This document shows, piece by piece, positions 12,445 through 24,375 of a stretch of 64,000 nt of DNA. Location of the stretch: contig NC_134935.1 in NCBI RefSeq assembly GCF_051020765.1, positions 4,279,579 to 4,343,578 of the forward strand, in the 5' to 3' direction. A program made the translations under genes and the position numbers. Below the pieces are notes generated by a model. The model was not told the origin of the DNA. It saw nothing but the letters and a program-made list of their open reading frames with translations, and searched no databases. The stretch comes from Lasioglossum baleicum (taxonomy: Eukaryota > Arthropoda > Insecta > Hymenoptera > Halictidae). Every line of letters begins with the position of its first letter. The stretch's first letter is position 1.

Positions 12445-15400
12445 TTTTTTACTGTTTGGTTCCCTGATAAAGTACTATAACAGGCAGTGTCGTCAATTTT
12501 TTCAGATTTTTTATTCTGCTGCATCATTGTCAAAAACAATAAAAACCGAATTTTTTCGACGTTTTTGTTGTGAGGAGGAAAGTTACACTTGTTGGCTTTA
12601 CTGTGGGCGTATATTAAGACATTTTTAGCGTTATTGAAGGTGACACACCAAGACGTTCTGAAAACAATGAAATAAATTTCTCACGGTAAAATAATAAAGT
12701 AATTACAAAATCGTTGGAGACGTCCGATGGCGGGTGGATTCTTCGGCGCGTCTAACGACGAGTTAAATTCGCGATGGGAATTTTTTCGACGGAGAGCTAA
12801 ATTGCTAGAGGGGGAATATATCGCGAGTCGGAGAACGACACACGGGGAACTGCTCGCAACAAGAACACGATCGATCCCTCGAAGCGTGTACATACTATGT
12901 GCACTCGGCAAATTTCTTGAAGGCGCTCGCAAGAAGGCGGAGGCTTACGCGCGACAAGAATGGCGGTATATTAAGGTCGTCGGTCGAGCGGGCGGGCGGG
13001 CGGCAGCCGTGTGTTCGCTTTTGAAACACCGTCCGCGAAAATGGAATTGCATTTCCACGCGGCGAACGGCAATTGCCCGCGAATATTTCTCGTCTACCAC
13101 GGAAAAGAGAGGAAAATTGTCCGGCTTCACGGCCGCGTTGCACTGGCCTCGACTTTGCCAGTCGAACAATTTTATCCGCGAGGATTTACCGTCGTGTTTC
13201 GATGTATTAGCTGAAGATCGTGCCACGCCACGAGCACAGATTTCCGTTTCTTTCCTCTAACAGTCAGCTGTGCCACAACAGAATCTATATCACCGACGCG
13301 ACGACCCATAATTCCCTGCACCGTGTACGCGCAGCGGATCATCAAATTACTAGAGCCACTTATAACTTGACGATTTTATATCGGGGAATTTCTAAGTGAA
13401 AGTCTAGCTTTCGTTCGTTGCAATGAAATTTTATTTTTGCAGGAAGCATCGATGCTCGCAAATTGCATGAACATCCGCATTATCAGATAACAGTGGAGAG
13501 TGCATTATTTTATATTTGGAAATAGCACGAGAACATTTACCACTTTACTGAACGTTTATTTATTTAACGTATGTCCGATACCGTGTCTCGTTATTAATAA
13601 ACGAGCAAACGATTCTCTCAACATTCATATTCTCGATTTCGATCGAATATTTTCTGCCTGGCATTACAAATAATTCGCTTTTTATTTTCTTTTCGAATAA
13701 AATAATAACTGCGCTACTTATTCCGGCAAATAATTTAAATTGCGTTATTGCGTATCAAAGCAAATGATCAGTCTATTAAATTCGAAATGATTTGCGAGAA
13801 GCGTTCAACGACACACCGAGACCCGTAGTAAACGAGTTGAACGATTGCTTCGGGAGAGAATGTTTTCGAATTTGCGGCTTGATCTACATATGTGCATAGA
13901 GGACAGAACGATAAAACGTGCAAAAACAAACCGCAGGTTTGCTGTGTTAACAGGAAGGTATCGTTCGCGCCGTGGTTTTAATTCTAATTCTCCGGTATTT
14001 CCGCGCGATTTATACGGATAAAAGGGAGTGCCGTTAAACCCGGCAAATTAAATTCATTTTAAGGGCACCGTTTGTATTTTAATGAGCGGCGTTCGTGCCG
14101 TTGAAAACGCAATCTGCTGGAACTCGTAGAAACGGCGATGCTCACATTATTATTTGCCACCACAGACTCGGGAACAATATTCCACTAGATGCCCCGTGGA
14201 CCCGAAAAGTATTCGAGCACTAAATTTAAATTTAAAACGTGTATTTTCAATATCTTTTTACAACCTTTAAATGGTGTTTTGTATATCGAAAGTCCATTTC
14301 ACAGTCGCATATTTCCATCTGGTTATGTGTACACAATAAAACGGTTTTCAGCGAGAACTTAAATTCCATGTCGAAGACATCATTTCTATGTACTATGTGT
14401 ATATTCTTCTTGGCCGACGAGAGAGAGACCACGGAGGATATCGGTTCCATAAAAACGGTATCGCGCGGTAAACGTTTATTAAAAATTTTATGGGAATATT
14501 TCCGACATGGTATCGGCGGGAATCGAGGGGAATGGTTGTCCCGCATGAATAGGCCTTTGTGCCTACACCTGCAAATTATTACTCGATCAACGGGAAAGAC
14601 CCACCGCGTTACCCACGGATCCATCGAAATATTTAATCGAGCTTCCCCGTCGCGAGTTCTCGATACTTGTAATACTAACTCGAAGCAGCCTCCAGGAAGC
14701 ACGCTCTCAGACTTCGTACGTGATTTCTAAATGCGAATATTAAATCGATAAGCTATTCTTCTCGCACACCTCCCCTGGATTTCTTGTTGCGAATCAAAAT
14801 TTCACGGATCCTATGAATTTCTTAACGCTCCGAAGCCGGCAGCTTTTGAAAACTGCACGGCTGATACTGCTCAAAAGAATTTTTTACAATTTTATAGTGA
14901 AACTGATAAAAATATACTTTCACGGTGTGTGTGATCACCAGTTTTTTCGGAGTCAGTACGTCACAAAAATCTGTGAACGTTCTAGAGAGAATAATCGGTC
15001 TTGCCGGCGGCAAATAAAAATTTCATAGAACCAATGAGATTCTCGAAGCTTCCGGTTCGAGGAACATTAGCGACGTATTAGCGAGGAACGAGTGGCGAGA
15101 TGTCCGCGAGAATTTTCGATTCGAGTTTAATGGACCTGTAAATCCGTCGATTCGCGAAGCTGCCTCGCGCGAATTATCCACTCTTGGGATCATAATGGAG
15201 AAAATAGACGGTGCCCGATGAAAGTTCCGAGACGAGAAATGAATTCGCCGTCGGTACGGTTGAGTTTCGCGTTGTTTGCCGTGTAATTTTGCCATTACGG
15301 GGCTGGGATTGCTCCGGGGCGAACCTCGAAGTTCGGAAAATAAATGAAAATATACAGGGTGTCGTGTAACTGGTGAGACAACACCGCGTAATGGCTGATT

Positions 15401-16955
15401 CCACGCGAAGATATACAATAAAATGTGTTCGTTCGTCGCAGCGATTTCCACTATTTTTCGTGCTTGAACCTTGACTTCGTAGCGCGAGAGACTATGGGAA
15501 TGCAAATGACAGTGACGTGCACGATTGTGCAAATCGTTGCACACGGAGAACGGAATCGCCGACAGCGGAGAGGTATATCCGTGTCGTCGTTTGAGTGACG
15601 AGCGTGAAATTCTAGGTTCGAAAGCGGTTAGAGAGGTTGACAGGAGTATGACCGCCTCCTCTGGCATTTGGATTACAAACAAGCCTCTGAAGTGTGATTT
15701 CGATCTTACAATGTCGAATAGACAACAGTAAAATAAACGAATTGCATACAAAAAAAAATGGTTTGATTGGTCATAATGTCTTAAAACAACGGTCTTAAAC
15801 AGCTTACGTATAAAATAGATTCTTCAGCCAGGTGAACATTTTTGGAAACGGAATAAAATAAAATAACTTCAATATTTTGATGAATTTCTCGGAAGAGTAA
15901 ATATTTTTGGAATGCGCGTTCCTAAAAAGTCGGTACGGTAAACAGCAGACCAGGGACATGTCGGAATAAAGCAAACATTAATTTCTGATAATGAATTGAA
16001 TGCGATAAAAAGAATAATAATGAAGTCCTGCTAATTAACAATGCGCTTGTACGTTATTCATGGGTTTCGTCATAACGGATGAAAATTAAACACAATTGAT
16101 TGCATAAATGTATAGTGTGCTCTCGGTTCGTTATTTCCCAAAAATCACATCGTTATGATAATGGAATAAAAACCTGGCATTTATTTAATTCTTACAGAAA
16201 CAATCCCACACATATTTTCAAGGAATTATAAATGAAAATTCGTTAGACATTTTTCTGATAAACATCCACGCATCTAAATATGTTTAAATGATGTTTAAGT
16301 GATGTACATTTTTACCATTTTCATTTGGTTCGTCAGAGTCTGCAGGTTTCAAGATGGCGATCTACCACCGCTCTCAACAAATATTTTAGTCGCTGAAAAC
16401 AGTCCGGGGACAGAATGTTTTTCTACGAATTTTCTCCACGCAGAAAAGCAGGGCGCCGCGGACCATTACAAGTTGTTTCTCGAAAAAATCGGGTGTATTG
16501 TTTCGCCCGGGATTTTTTACACGGTGCACCGCGAGGCGAAAGACGTATCGCCGCAAGCCGGAAATGGCATTGTTGCGTATATGGTTTCACGATTTGACGA
16601 ACAGTGAAAATAAAGCTGCTCATTCGGCCGTGACTATGTTGCACATCGTTACTCTCGCCGCGGGAATGGAAGCCGGAAATTTGTCGAGTCACGAGTTTCC
16701 GTTTTTACATTCTATTCCATTGCGGCCCATTCGTCAAACCAAGCCTGTGTAGAGTGGGGCGAGAAGAAACGCGATATCGGTCCAAGGATTTTCACCCACC
16801 CCCGGTCTGTCTAGTGCGAACTGAGATGTCGATACCATTTTTCCACGTGGTTAATTTAATCACCTTCCAGGTGAGTTCCGAGGTTCTCTCAATATACAAT
16901 ATGTATAGGGCACCGCGGTTTTTATGTTCGGATTCTATGCAGACTTATCTGGAAA
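12445..16955. other. Non-coding stretch, no gene recognised
   Basis: Long frames occur here, including 177 codons at 12727-13260 on + and 242 codons at 15023-15751 on -. Their predicted proteins are low in recognisable motifs, overlap frames on other strands, and one crosses a TACAGGGTGT repeat end at 15353. I treat them as chance frames in moderately GC-rich DNA. A GGGC-type run lies near 12989-13003. Confidence 0.45.
15353..15420 (+). repeat. TACAGGGTGT-headed interspersed repeat fragment
   Basis: The motif TACAGGGTGTCGTGTAACTG starts a short stretch with no partner end nearby. The same head occurs at 22461, 28626, 37831 and 45084; at 37833-38400 it is the TIR of a complete TA-flanked element. 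The length given is approximate. Confidence 0.4.
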
Positions 16956-17857
16956 AAATTGTTTAACAATACTAAACATTCACTGTATCGTGTATCCGAA
17001 GAACTATCAAAATCGGAAAAGCACCTAGGACAAACAGAAATAAAAGTCAAGAATACTACAATTAAATCAAGCGAATTTGTGCGCTTCTTGGGTATAATAT
17101 TCTACTACAAAGTGTCATTTAAAAATCAAATTGATCATATACAAAAGAAATGCACAACAGCTATGAACATAATCAAATTTCTTCGAGGTACGTGGTGGGG
17201 ATCAGATCCAGAAACCTTAATTATACTTTACAAAAGTTTTGTTCGATCAATATTGGACTATGGCAGCTTTGTATATTTTCCCACACAACTAAATCAAATA
17301 GAAAAGCTAGAGAAAATTCAATTCGCGGCAATAAGACTCGCTCTTGCGTATAGAATCAGCACACCTACCAATATTCTGCTATCGGAATCCAAACTACAAC
17401 TCGTACAAGAACGATCCCGATTCTTATGTATGAATTACCTCAATAAGGTTCATTCGAATCAATACTCGGTAATCTATGCAACCATTTCACGGCTCCGAAA
17501 AATTATTGATAACAAGTATATCAAGCGTAAAAATAATAACCGGCTTCTATATTAATGCATAAGAGACACCAAGAATTCGATCAATCATATTTACTCCGCT
17601 AATAACCACAATAATGATGTTCAAGAATATTATTCTTTCATTAGCAATAATTATATCAACACAGAATTTGGTTCGTTTCTTACATATGTAGAAAATCCCA
17701 ACGTATTAATTGGAAATCTAATTAAAGAAGAAAAATCCTATGCTCTGTACACTGACGGTAGTAAGTCCAAAAATTCAGTTTCCGTTCTGTAATGACTTAG
17801 ACATGACTGTTGTAAAAAGTCTAACCAAAAACGCGTCAATTTTCACTGCAGAATCTA

Positions 17858-18616
17858 CACTCCGGGACGAAAAGATAGCACACTTTGAAATTAATGTAAT
17901 TTCTGTTTATTAAGCATTAGAAATTCAATTTTTTTTATACACATATTTTTAGTGTGTCTTTCTCAACATATATGAATGAAATGAAACAAAGCTTCATTAA
18001 CTTATCTATTTTTATTGAATAAAGTAGAATTATTAACGAAATATAGAGGTACAGAATGATAGCACACTTAATGAAAAACTTGAAATATAACAGAATTAAT
18101 CGATAAAAATCAATGCTCAATATTTTGTAGCACCTCCTTTACAGCTAACGACTTTAATCATTCAGTTTGGTAAATATTTATACAATTTTTTAATATTGTT
18201 TTGGCTAATATCCTTCCATTCGTCAAAATGTACTATTTTAAATCGTTAATATTTTGAAATTGTCTGCTATTTCCGTACACAGCTCTGACAAGATGTCCTC
18301 AACAATTTTCAATAATATTGAGGTTGGAGATCTTGCTGACCACTCCAAAACACGAATAATTTTTGAAGAAAAGTATTTCCTGACCGCTTTCGCCGCGTGG
18401 ACTGCGACATTGCCTTGTTGTAAAATGTGTTTATTTGCAGCAATTCTTACAGCATAAGTGTTTAGTTGTTCATTTATCATTTCACTATTCATTCACCGTT
18501 CACTATTCATTCATCCTTTTATAAATTTGATTTCTGTTTTACCCCAATATCCAATATCGGCCCCAATTATCAGACAGCCGCCTCCCATTTGGTGACGGCT
18601 CAAAAATTAAATTATA
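17858..18616 (-). mobile_element. Tc1-type transposon remnant inside RNase H
   Basis: Retrotransposon coding stops at GAATCTA and resumes at 18619. The insert starts CACTCCGGGACGAAAAG after a TA (17856-17857) and ends at a TA (18617-18618). Joining the flanks across a single TA keeps the RNase H frame open, which supports a TA-target insertion. A subterminal copy of GATAGCACACTT recurs near 18060, like the inverted/direct repeats of Tc1-like elements. The expected right-hand TIR is not visible, so that end was deleted or replaced. Confidence 0.7.
18118..18492 (-). pseudogene. Tc1-like transposase, C-terminal half only
   Basis: On the minus strand, reading from 18492 down, the frame carries the Tc1 signature region HILQQGNVAVHAAKAV, equivalent to the usual QQDNAAVH catalytic block. 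Next comes LEWSARSPTSILLKIVEDIL, the counterpart of WPARSPDLNPIENLWG. After a frame change near 18230 the end reads like the family C-terminus (DEWKDIS...YLPN...KGGATKY) and stops at 18118-18120. The second catalytic Asp is replaced by Gly, and the DLNPIE motif has decayed so that the catalytic Glu is not in place. The N-terminal DNA-binding half and first catalytic Asp are absent. It is certainly inactive. Confidence 0.8.
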
Positions 18617-19501
18617 TAACGACGCTGTAAAAATAGCTTTGAATCATCCCAATCAGAATTTTCTCATTTTTACGGATTCTCTCAGCGCTCTACTACTCTC
18701 CAACAACCTATTATAAACACAAAAACGAATCCCTATATCCTCGAAATAAGAAAAAATGTTTTCAAATTCACCTCCGAGACCACAAACGACAGTAAAATTA
18801 AATTCTACTGGGTACCGGCTCACATGGGGATTCTGGGCAACGAGAGTGCAGACGCATTAGCGAAATCGGCGGCTAACGCGATAGCTGCATTCTCCATCAA
18901 AATTCCCTTCACGGATCTAAGGGAATCGGCTAAATCAGTGGCAACACAAAATACATATAATACCATAGGGACAGAAGGTTTATTCAAAGGTGTAAACTAC
19001 TTCACACACTTCCACAACCGAAAGCCAAAACCGTAGTAAAGTCGCACAAATCTCCAACGTGAGATTATTACAACGGTAAACAGATGTAGATCAGGACACT
19101 ACAATCTTGCCAGTTCTCTCTCTCGAATTGCTTTCATAAATGATCCAAAATGTCAGTGCGGCTATGAAACTCAGGATATTGACCATGTGTTATGGCAGTG
19201 TCCCACGTTTGATGAACAGAGGTTGAAGTTTATCAGGCAATTACAGAAACTGCATCTTTTCCTACCGCTTGCATGCAATGTTCTATTCTCCAGACATACG
19301 GTGGAAATATGCAAAATAAGTTACTCGTTTTCAAAGGCCTGTGATTTAAAGGTTTAAGAGAACGGTACATCTTCACAACTGCTTGAGTATTGACCTACGT
19401 TTATTTATAATTTGTATTGTATTATAAAAAGTATCACAATGTATTGCAAAATAATCTCTACCTAGAGATTCAAATTGCATTGAATAAAAAGAAAAAAAAA
19501 A

Positions 19502-21731
19502 TTGGAAAAGAACCGGATATCGCGCTATAAATCTCCGAGCGATACTGCCGGCGTAAAATATTTTAAGAGCGTGTCTTAAATGTACAAGTATGAGCATCGA
19601 AAAAACGCACGAATTTACGTTCAGTTGTCGGTTGGCCGGCTGGCGTGTACGAGGTTCGACGGCGACCGTAAAAGAACGTTCACCGTGCCCTATCACTTTC
19701 TTTTTCTCGTTCGGGTAATCACGAAATGGCAACTATTTTCACTGTAGCGGATGCAAACGACTTTGGAGCTCGGTCGGTCTCGTGCTAGACAGCGGTTTCA
19801 CAATCCGTCGCGCAAGAAGCGCAAAGGCGACACGTGACACTTGAATCTCTCCGCATGGCTGGCCGTGTAACAACCGCACTGTATAATTCCGACTTCGAGC
19901 TTCGCTCATAGGATCCTCTTCCACCCTCGCGCTGTCACTCCCTCCTTTCTCTTCTTTTCCCTCCTCTTTCTACATCTCGCTTTCTCTCTATCGGTTTTCC
20001 TCTGTTATGTCTCTATCTTCAAAATTAAAGTAAAAACGGTCACACCAGTATTCAAAATAATTTTCACATTACTAAACGTTTCTTCGTATTTAAATTATAA
20101 TTTAAATTTTTCGGAGACAGAAATGTTAGCCTCACTTTTTCAAAAACTCGACCGGCCAAATCGGGACAGATTCGGGTCCCGTGGTACGTTCTCGTGCGAC
20201 GCAGCGAATACTGTCTAGTTGTCAGTCAGTCCTTGAAATGTCCTCAAAGCACCTTTTCTCCGCGAAGTCTTTCCATTCCGTCGCGTAGCTTCTCGTAAGA
20301 CGATTTCTTGGCGCGTCGCGAAAGTGTCCCTGGGCGGATGTTATAACGAGCGTCGTGCGTGTTACGCTTCTTTCCCGGAATGCCCCTGGTGGAAGGATTA
20401 TCCGGGCGGAAGTATCCTTTCGGAGTCAGAGCCTGGAGGAGAGAGAGGTTAATAGCAGCTGGTAACGATCGACGTTGGAGGACGTGGACGGATCCACGCC
20501 TTGCCGAGAGCTGAAAATTCTAAAGACGACCGAGGAGAGCCTCTTCTCTCTCTCTCTCTCTCTCTCTTTCTCTTTCTCTCCGCTATCCAGTTATTCCTTT
20601 TCGGAGATTTAACTCGTTGAACGGCCGCAAGGCCTTAATTACACCCCGGCAGCAGAAGACTCCAGCCCCCGGTGGCTCTGTTAATGGTCTACGTGGCCTG
20701 CAAAATTATTTCGTACGTCTGATTGCTCGCCTCGAGCGATACGAAATCCCCTAACACCCCCTTGTGCTCCAACCGTTTTCCTAATTAGGTTTATAGGTCT
20801 GCGGTCCGGAAACGCACATGGTTCTCTCTGTGCCCTTTTTTTTCATCCTCAGCTCGCTTGTTTTCGGACTGGTTACCAAAATTCCCAGTTTAATCATCCA
20901 TTTATTTATGCAAGGAGATTACCGTCTATGAAAATCACTCACCAGGATAAAATATTGGAGAAGCCCTCACAATGGACCTATTCTCGAACGGTTGAATTTG
21001 TCGGGTGCATAAGGAAATCTTCGGCGCGTAAGCCTCTATTGTAAAATTTCCTTTGGCGCTCTGTTCATTAAAGGTCTCTCTACGAGCCGGATAATAGCGC
21101 GGGATTCACGTGTCCTCTACCGATAATAGAGGCTTCCGAAGACGCGATGAAAAACAATGCTGAAGTCCCCTTCCAGCGATACTCTTCTCGGTGCCACCGT
21201 TTCCCCCAACGCACCGAGAAAGTTTATTCTCCATTGACCGGCCACACGGAAGTGCCTCAAGTTATCCAACGATATCGACTTTTCGCCGAAAGCCGAAACG
21301 ATTTATGGTTTCGGTAAAACCCCGCGGTTCACGCTATTCGTGGAAAGCATTTCCATGTATAACGACATTCAGCCTCGATTAAATATCAACTTTTCGCGTC
21401 GACGCCGACGAAATCCCCCGTGTTTTCGTTTAAATTCCTTCGCTGACATCGTCTCCCTCTCTTTCTCCCTAATTCTCTCGCGAGAAGGGTGGAGAAAAAG
21501 TTTGGAGAAAGTTAAATGACAGTGAATTACCGGCTATTCGGAAGAACGACAGGCGATGTTTCAACACTTTCTTCGGTGGAATGTTTGGAATTTGTTATTT
21601 CTTCAATGAACAAATAAAGACAATGTCATAAAAGAACTTCCGATCTGTCGTTGAATTATACTACTGTAGGATTAATAACACTGGAGCCGTCGAAAAGTCG
21701 ATTGATGAATGCAAAGACTTGATTTTAATTA
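19502..21731. other. Non-coding stretch with CT microsatellite
   Basis: No gene recognised. It contains pyrimidine-rich DNA at 19920-20000 and a CT repeat at 20541-20582. Open frames are short and lack domains. Confidence 0.55.
20541..20582. repeat. (CT)n microsatellite, slightly interrupted
   Basis: CT dinucleotide run with a few TTT interruptions at its 3' side. Confidence 0.95.
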
Positions 21732-21735
21732 TTAA

Positions 21736-22320
21736 GGGGGCCGTCTCCTAGCAAACGACGGTCGCGCGTGTACTCACACACCGCTAGACCACGTATACGT
21801 ACGCGAGGATTGCAAGGGTCCAGGCATAGACCTCCGATTTCTCGATAATGCAAAGACGGGACTTTTTAATAGTCAAAATCGCCAGATGAAAGATCAATCT
21901 ACTGCGCTGTTTGCCTCAAAAGTCGTTCTTTTACGTTTCCGAGCAATGGTTTTGCAATATTTGGCTGCATGTTGCCCGTCGGAGAGGCTAGTACAGGCTA
22001 GTACGCCGGCGTGACTGCAACGCCATCTGACGGGCAACATGCGACGGGCAACATGCACAAACATGCAGCCAAATATTGCAAAACCATTGCTCGGAAACGT
22101 AAAAGAACGACTTTTGAGGCAAACAGCACAGTAGATTGATCTTTCATCTGGCGATTTTGACTACTAAAAAGTCCCGTCTTTGCATTATCGAGAAATCAGA
22201 GGTCTATGCCCGAACCCCCTTGCAATCCTCGCGTATGTATACGTGGTCTAGCGGTGTGTGAGTGTACTCTAGCGGTGTGTGAGTTCACGCGCGACCGTCG
22301 TTTGCTAGGAGACGGCCCCC
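21736..22320. mobile_element. Foldback element with TTAA target site (585 bp)
   Basis: The whole element is an inverted repeat: a left arm of about 245 bases and a right arm of about 275, with a spacer of roughly 80. Ends read GGGGGCCGTCTCC and its complement. TTAA is present on both sides (21732-21735 and 22321-22324), the target of piggyBac and Kolobok superfamilies. The arms differ at only a handful of substitutions. The right arm also has small tandem duplications (TCTAGCGGTGTGTGAG twice; GACGGGCAACATGC twice). No transposase. A transcript would fold into a very long hairpin. Confidence 0.9.
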
Positions 22321-22460
22321 TTAACGGTACAAATACAATCGCAAGCCCGGTTTCCTGGGTTGATTCGAACGTGCTCTTACTCTCTACTCTCACTGAAGTA
22401 ACTCTCACTCGCAATTCTTATATGTATTCTCTCTGTCGCGGCCGCGACCTACCTCGCATA

Positions 22461-22620
22461 TACAGGGTGTGGCCGGACGGGTGGTACAACCGAGCAGGGG
22501 GTGATACTACATGTAAAAATAAGTCGAAAGATAAGTCGTTAGTAGTGGTATGCATGGCTAGTAGAACCTACAGCTATTAATGTTTTTGAAGTGAAACTTC
22601 TTTGCTGAGGGGGCTACAAT
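22461..22620 (+). repeat. TACAGGGTGT-headed interspersed repeat fragment
   Basis: Starts TACAGGGTGTGGCCGGACGG and continues into sequence with no coding content. No matching end is found nearby. The right boundary is approximate. Confidence 0.4.
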
Positions 22621-24354
22621 TTTCTAGTGTAACGCGGAAGTGACGCGGTCGAATAGTTTGACAAATAACATTTTCATAATTAATTTACTAACTTTAAAGA
22701 CTTCATTGGTGTACTTTTAAGATTGCAGAATGTAAAATGAAGCCTTGGCTACATTCCCATTTCAGTTTTATGCAGGTTTGATGCTTAAATTGTTAGTTAT
22801 TAACCAATTTTGGAGAAGTGGTATGTTATGTATGTCTGACCTTGTCGCACACAATCAGCCCGCGCAACAATTGTTAATAACTAATTAACCAGAGTTAATT
22901 TGTGAACATTTACAATTGGATAACATAGAATCAACCTCCAGCTACGTTCACGTGCAGTTTCTCATCGGATTTTGTTCCGACTGAAAGATTTATAAACAAT
23001 TATCCAATCAAATAAAATCGATTTTCGATTTTCGGGGTCATTACAATAACTTCCCTATAAATTGGAAAGTTAAAAAAGGAATAACATTTTTTTATTTGAC
23101 GCTTCGTTTTCGAGAGAATGGAGTTCGAAATTGCAGCGAATACACGTGCTATTGCATAGGAATCGTCTGACGCGTCTGACCATGATCAACCAATTCTACT
23201 TTGCGCATGTACCAAAGCACACGAACCTGGCGGAACTTTGAACTCGACGTATTCAATTTTCGGAGAGCGTGCCCAGTGATGCGGGATCGTAAAATCACTG
23301 CAGACGGTAGACGCAGTGATAAAACGCACATTTTAATTCCCTATAAAACGAACGCGAACGGTGCGTATTCCCGGAAATCGTTCCGGGAACCCATAAAGCA
23401 GATATGCCTCTCGGGGACGTCGTCGCCGGGGATGAAACTGAGACTAGTTTGATACCTCGTCGATACATTTACGTTTGATATTCGTAGCTTGCATATCAAT
23501 CCATTGTTGGACGTGTTTCCACACAATTTGAGCCGCGTTCGAACAAATAACCGAGTTACATGGAAATTGCCAGCACGGATCTCTCACGAACATCGTTTTC
23601 GGGCCAACAAGTATTCGCTCGAAACCCGGTTCGACTAACGCCGCTGTTCGCCGATGCAGTCGCAGCGGTTATACTTTTGTCATCAAAAGATCAAAGCAGC
23701 CACAGTCACCGGCCATCGAACTAGAATCGCATACAACAATTTCACTTTTCCAACCATAACACTGTGTCATAGATGCCGGAATATCTCTGACCGCCAGAAT
23801 TATCATTTGAACTACGACGTTCCGCGTGGCTTGTCATCAATTTTACTCGCTGGAACGTCCGTGTCGAATGTGAAACATTCCATTTGTCAGTTGAGATTAA
23901 GAGAATTGTCTACGGACGCGTCTTTCTTGAAACCAGCAAAAATTCAGCAAACGGGAACAGGGTGTTGTGAGCACAGTCGAGCAACGTACCAAACTTTCGT
24001 TCCATTTCGAGATTGAAATAGTCATTATGGTTCTTTCGAATAAAACTTTTGCGATAACAACATTCTCTGGGAGCGAACTTTTTCCAGGTCAAATCGAACC
24101 GAGCCCGGTACTTATCGCGTTCAATTAGGAAGACATTAACAAAACACTGTCCCGTTTTTCTCGGAGGCAAGGGCGCATCGTTCCAGAATCAGCGACACGT
24201 ATTCGGCGCACGTACTCTCCATCTTAAATGTATTTTAGATTCAGAAATTCCAGCGATCCTCGAGAGTGTCACTCTCGATAAGAAAAACCTTCGATCGACG
24301 GCATTATAGGCAAACTCAATTTAAACGAGAAATCAGTCAAGGCGATTTCACGCT

Positions 24355-24375
24355 GGTGCGGCGCGGCGCGGCGCC
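24355..24375. repeat. GGCGC pentamer tract
   Basis: About four GGCGC units, opposite orientation to most other tracts. Confidence 0.85.

Larger units (their letters stand above)
16959..19356 (+). pseudogene. RT C-terminus / RNase H / zinc knuckle polyprotein, interrupted
   Basis: The first open block, 16959-17555, has the pattern following RT fingers and palm in non-LTR elements (FLGI, then LDYGS and an IEKLEKIQ-like helix). It ends at a TAA but continues in the same frame into RNase H. The four acidic RNase H residues are visible: YTDGSK (about 17748-17765), FTAES just before the insertion (about 17841-17855), FTDSLSAL after it (about 18670), and ESADALAK (about 18842-18866). A C-x-C-x8-H-x4-C cluster (CQCGYETQDIDHVLWQC) lies at about 19157-19207. 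Damage seen: the stop at 17553, a frame change near 17790, the 0.76-kb insertion, and at least one more frame break near 19035. It cannot make an active protein. The I-group assignment is from domain order; R1/LOA-type relatives are less likely but not excluded. Confidence 0.85.
16959..19501 (+). mobile_element. I-like non-LTR retrotransposon, 5'-truncated
   Basis: What remains is the C-terminal part of a reverse transcriptase ORF, an RNase H domain and a C-terminal zinc-knuckle region, followed by an AATAAA near 19483 and an A-rich tail to 19501. That order is typical of I-group non-LTR elements, which carry RNase H. The 5' half, including the RT catalytic core, is missing, as is usual for target-primed insertion. 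A possible short target duplication (TGGAAAA at 16950 and just after the A tail) is weak. The RNase H domain is interrupted by a Tc1 remnant at 17858-18616. Confidence 0.85.

Noticed and set aside
12727..13260. 177-codon plus-strand frame with an ATG
   Set aside because: The Arg/Ala-rich translation tracks local GC content, two long minus-strand frames overlap it, and no motif is seen.
14239..14730. Overlapping long frames on both strands (163 and 151 codons)
   Set aside because: Mutually overlapping antisense frames with no recognisable motif; neither shows coding character.
15023..15751. 242-codon minus-strand frame
   Set aside because: Longest frame in the window, but no domain, overlapped by other frames, and it runs through a TACAGGGTGT repeat head at 15353. 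Likely chance.
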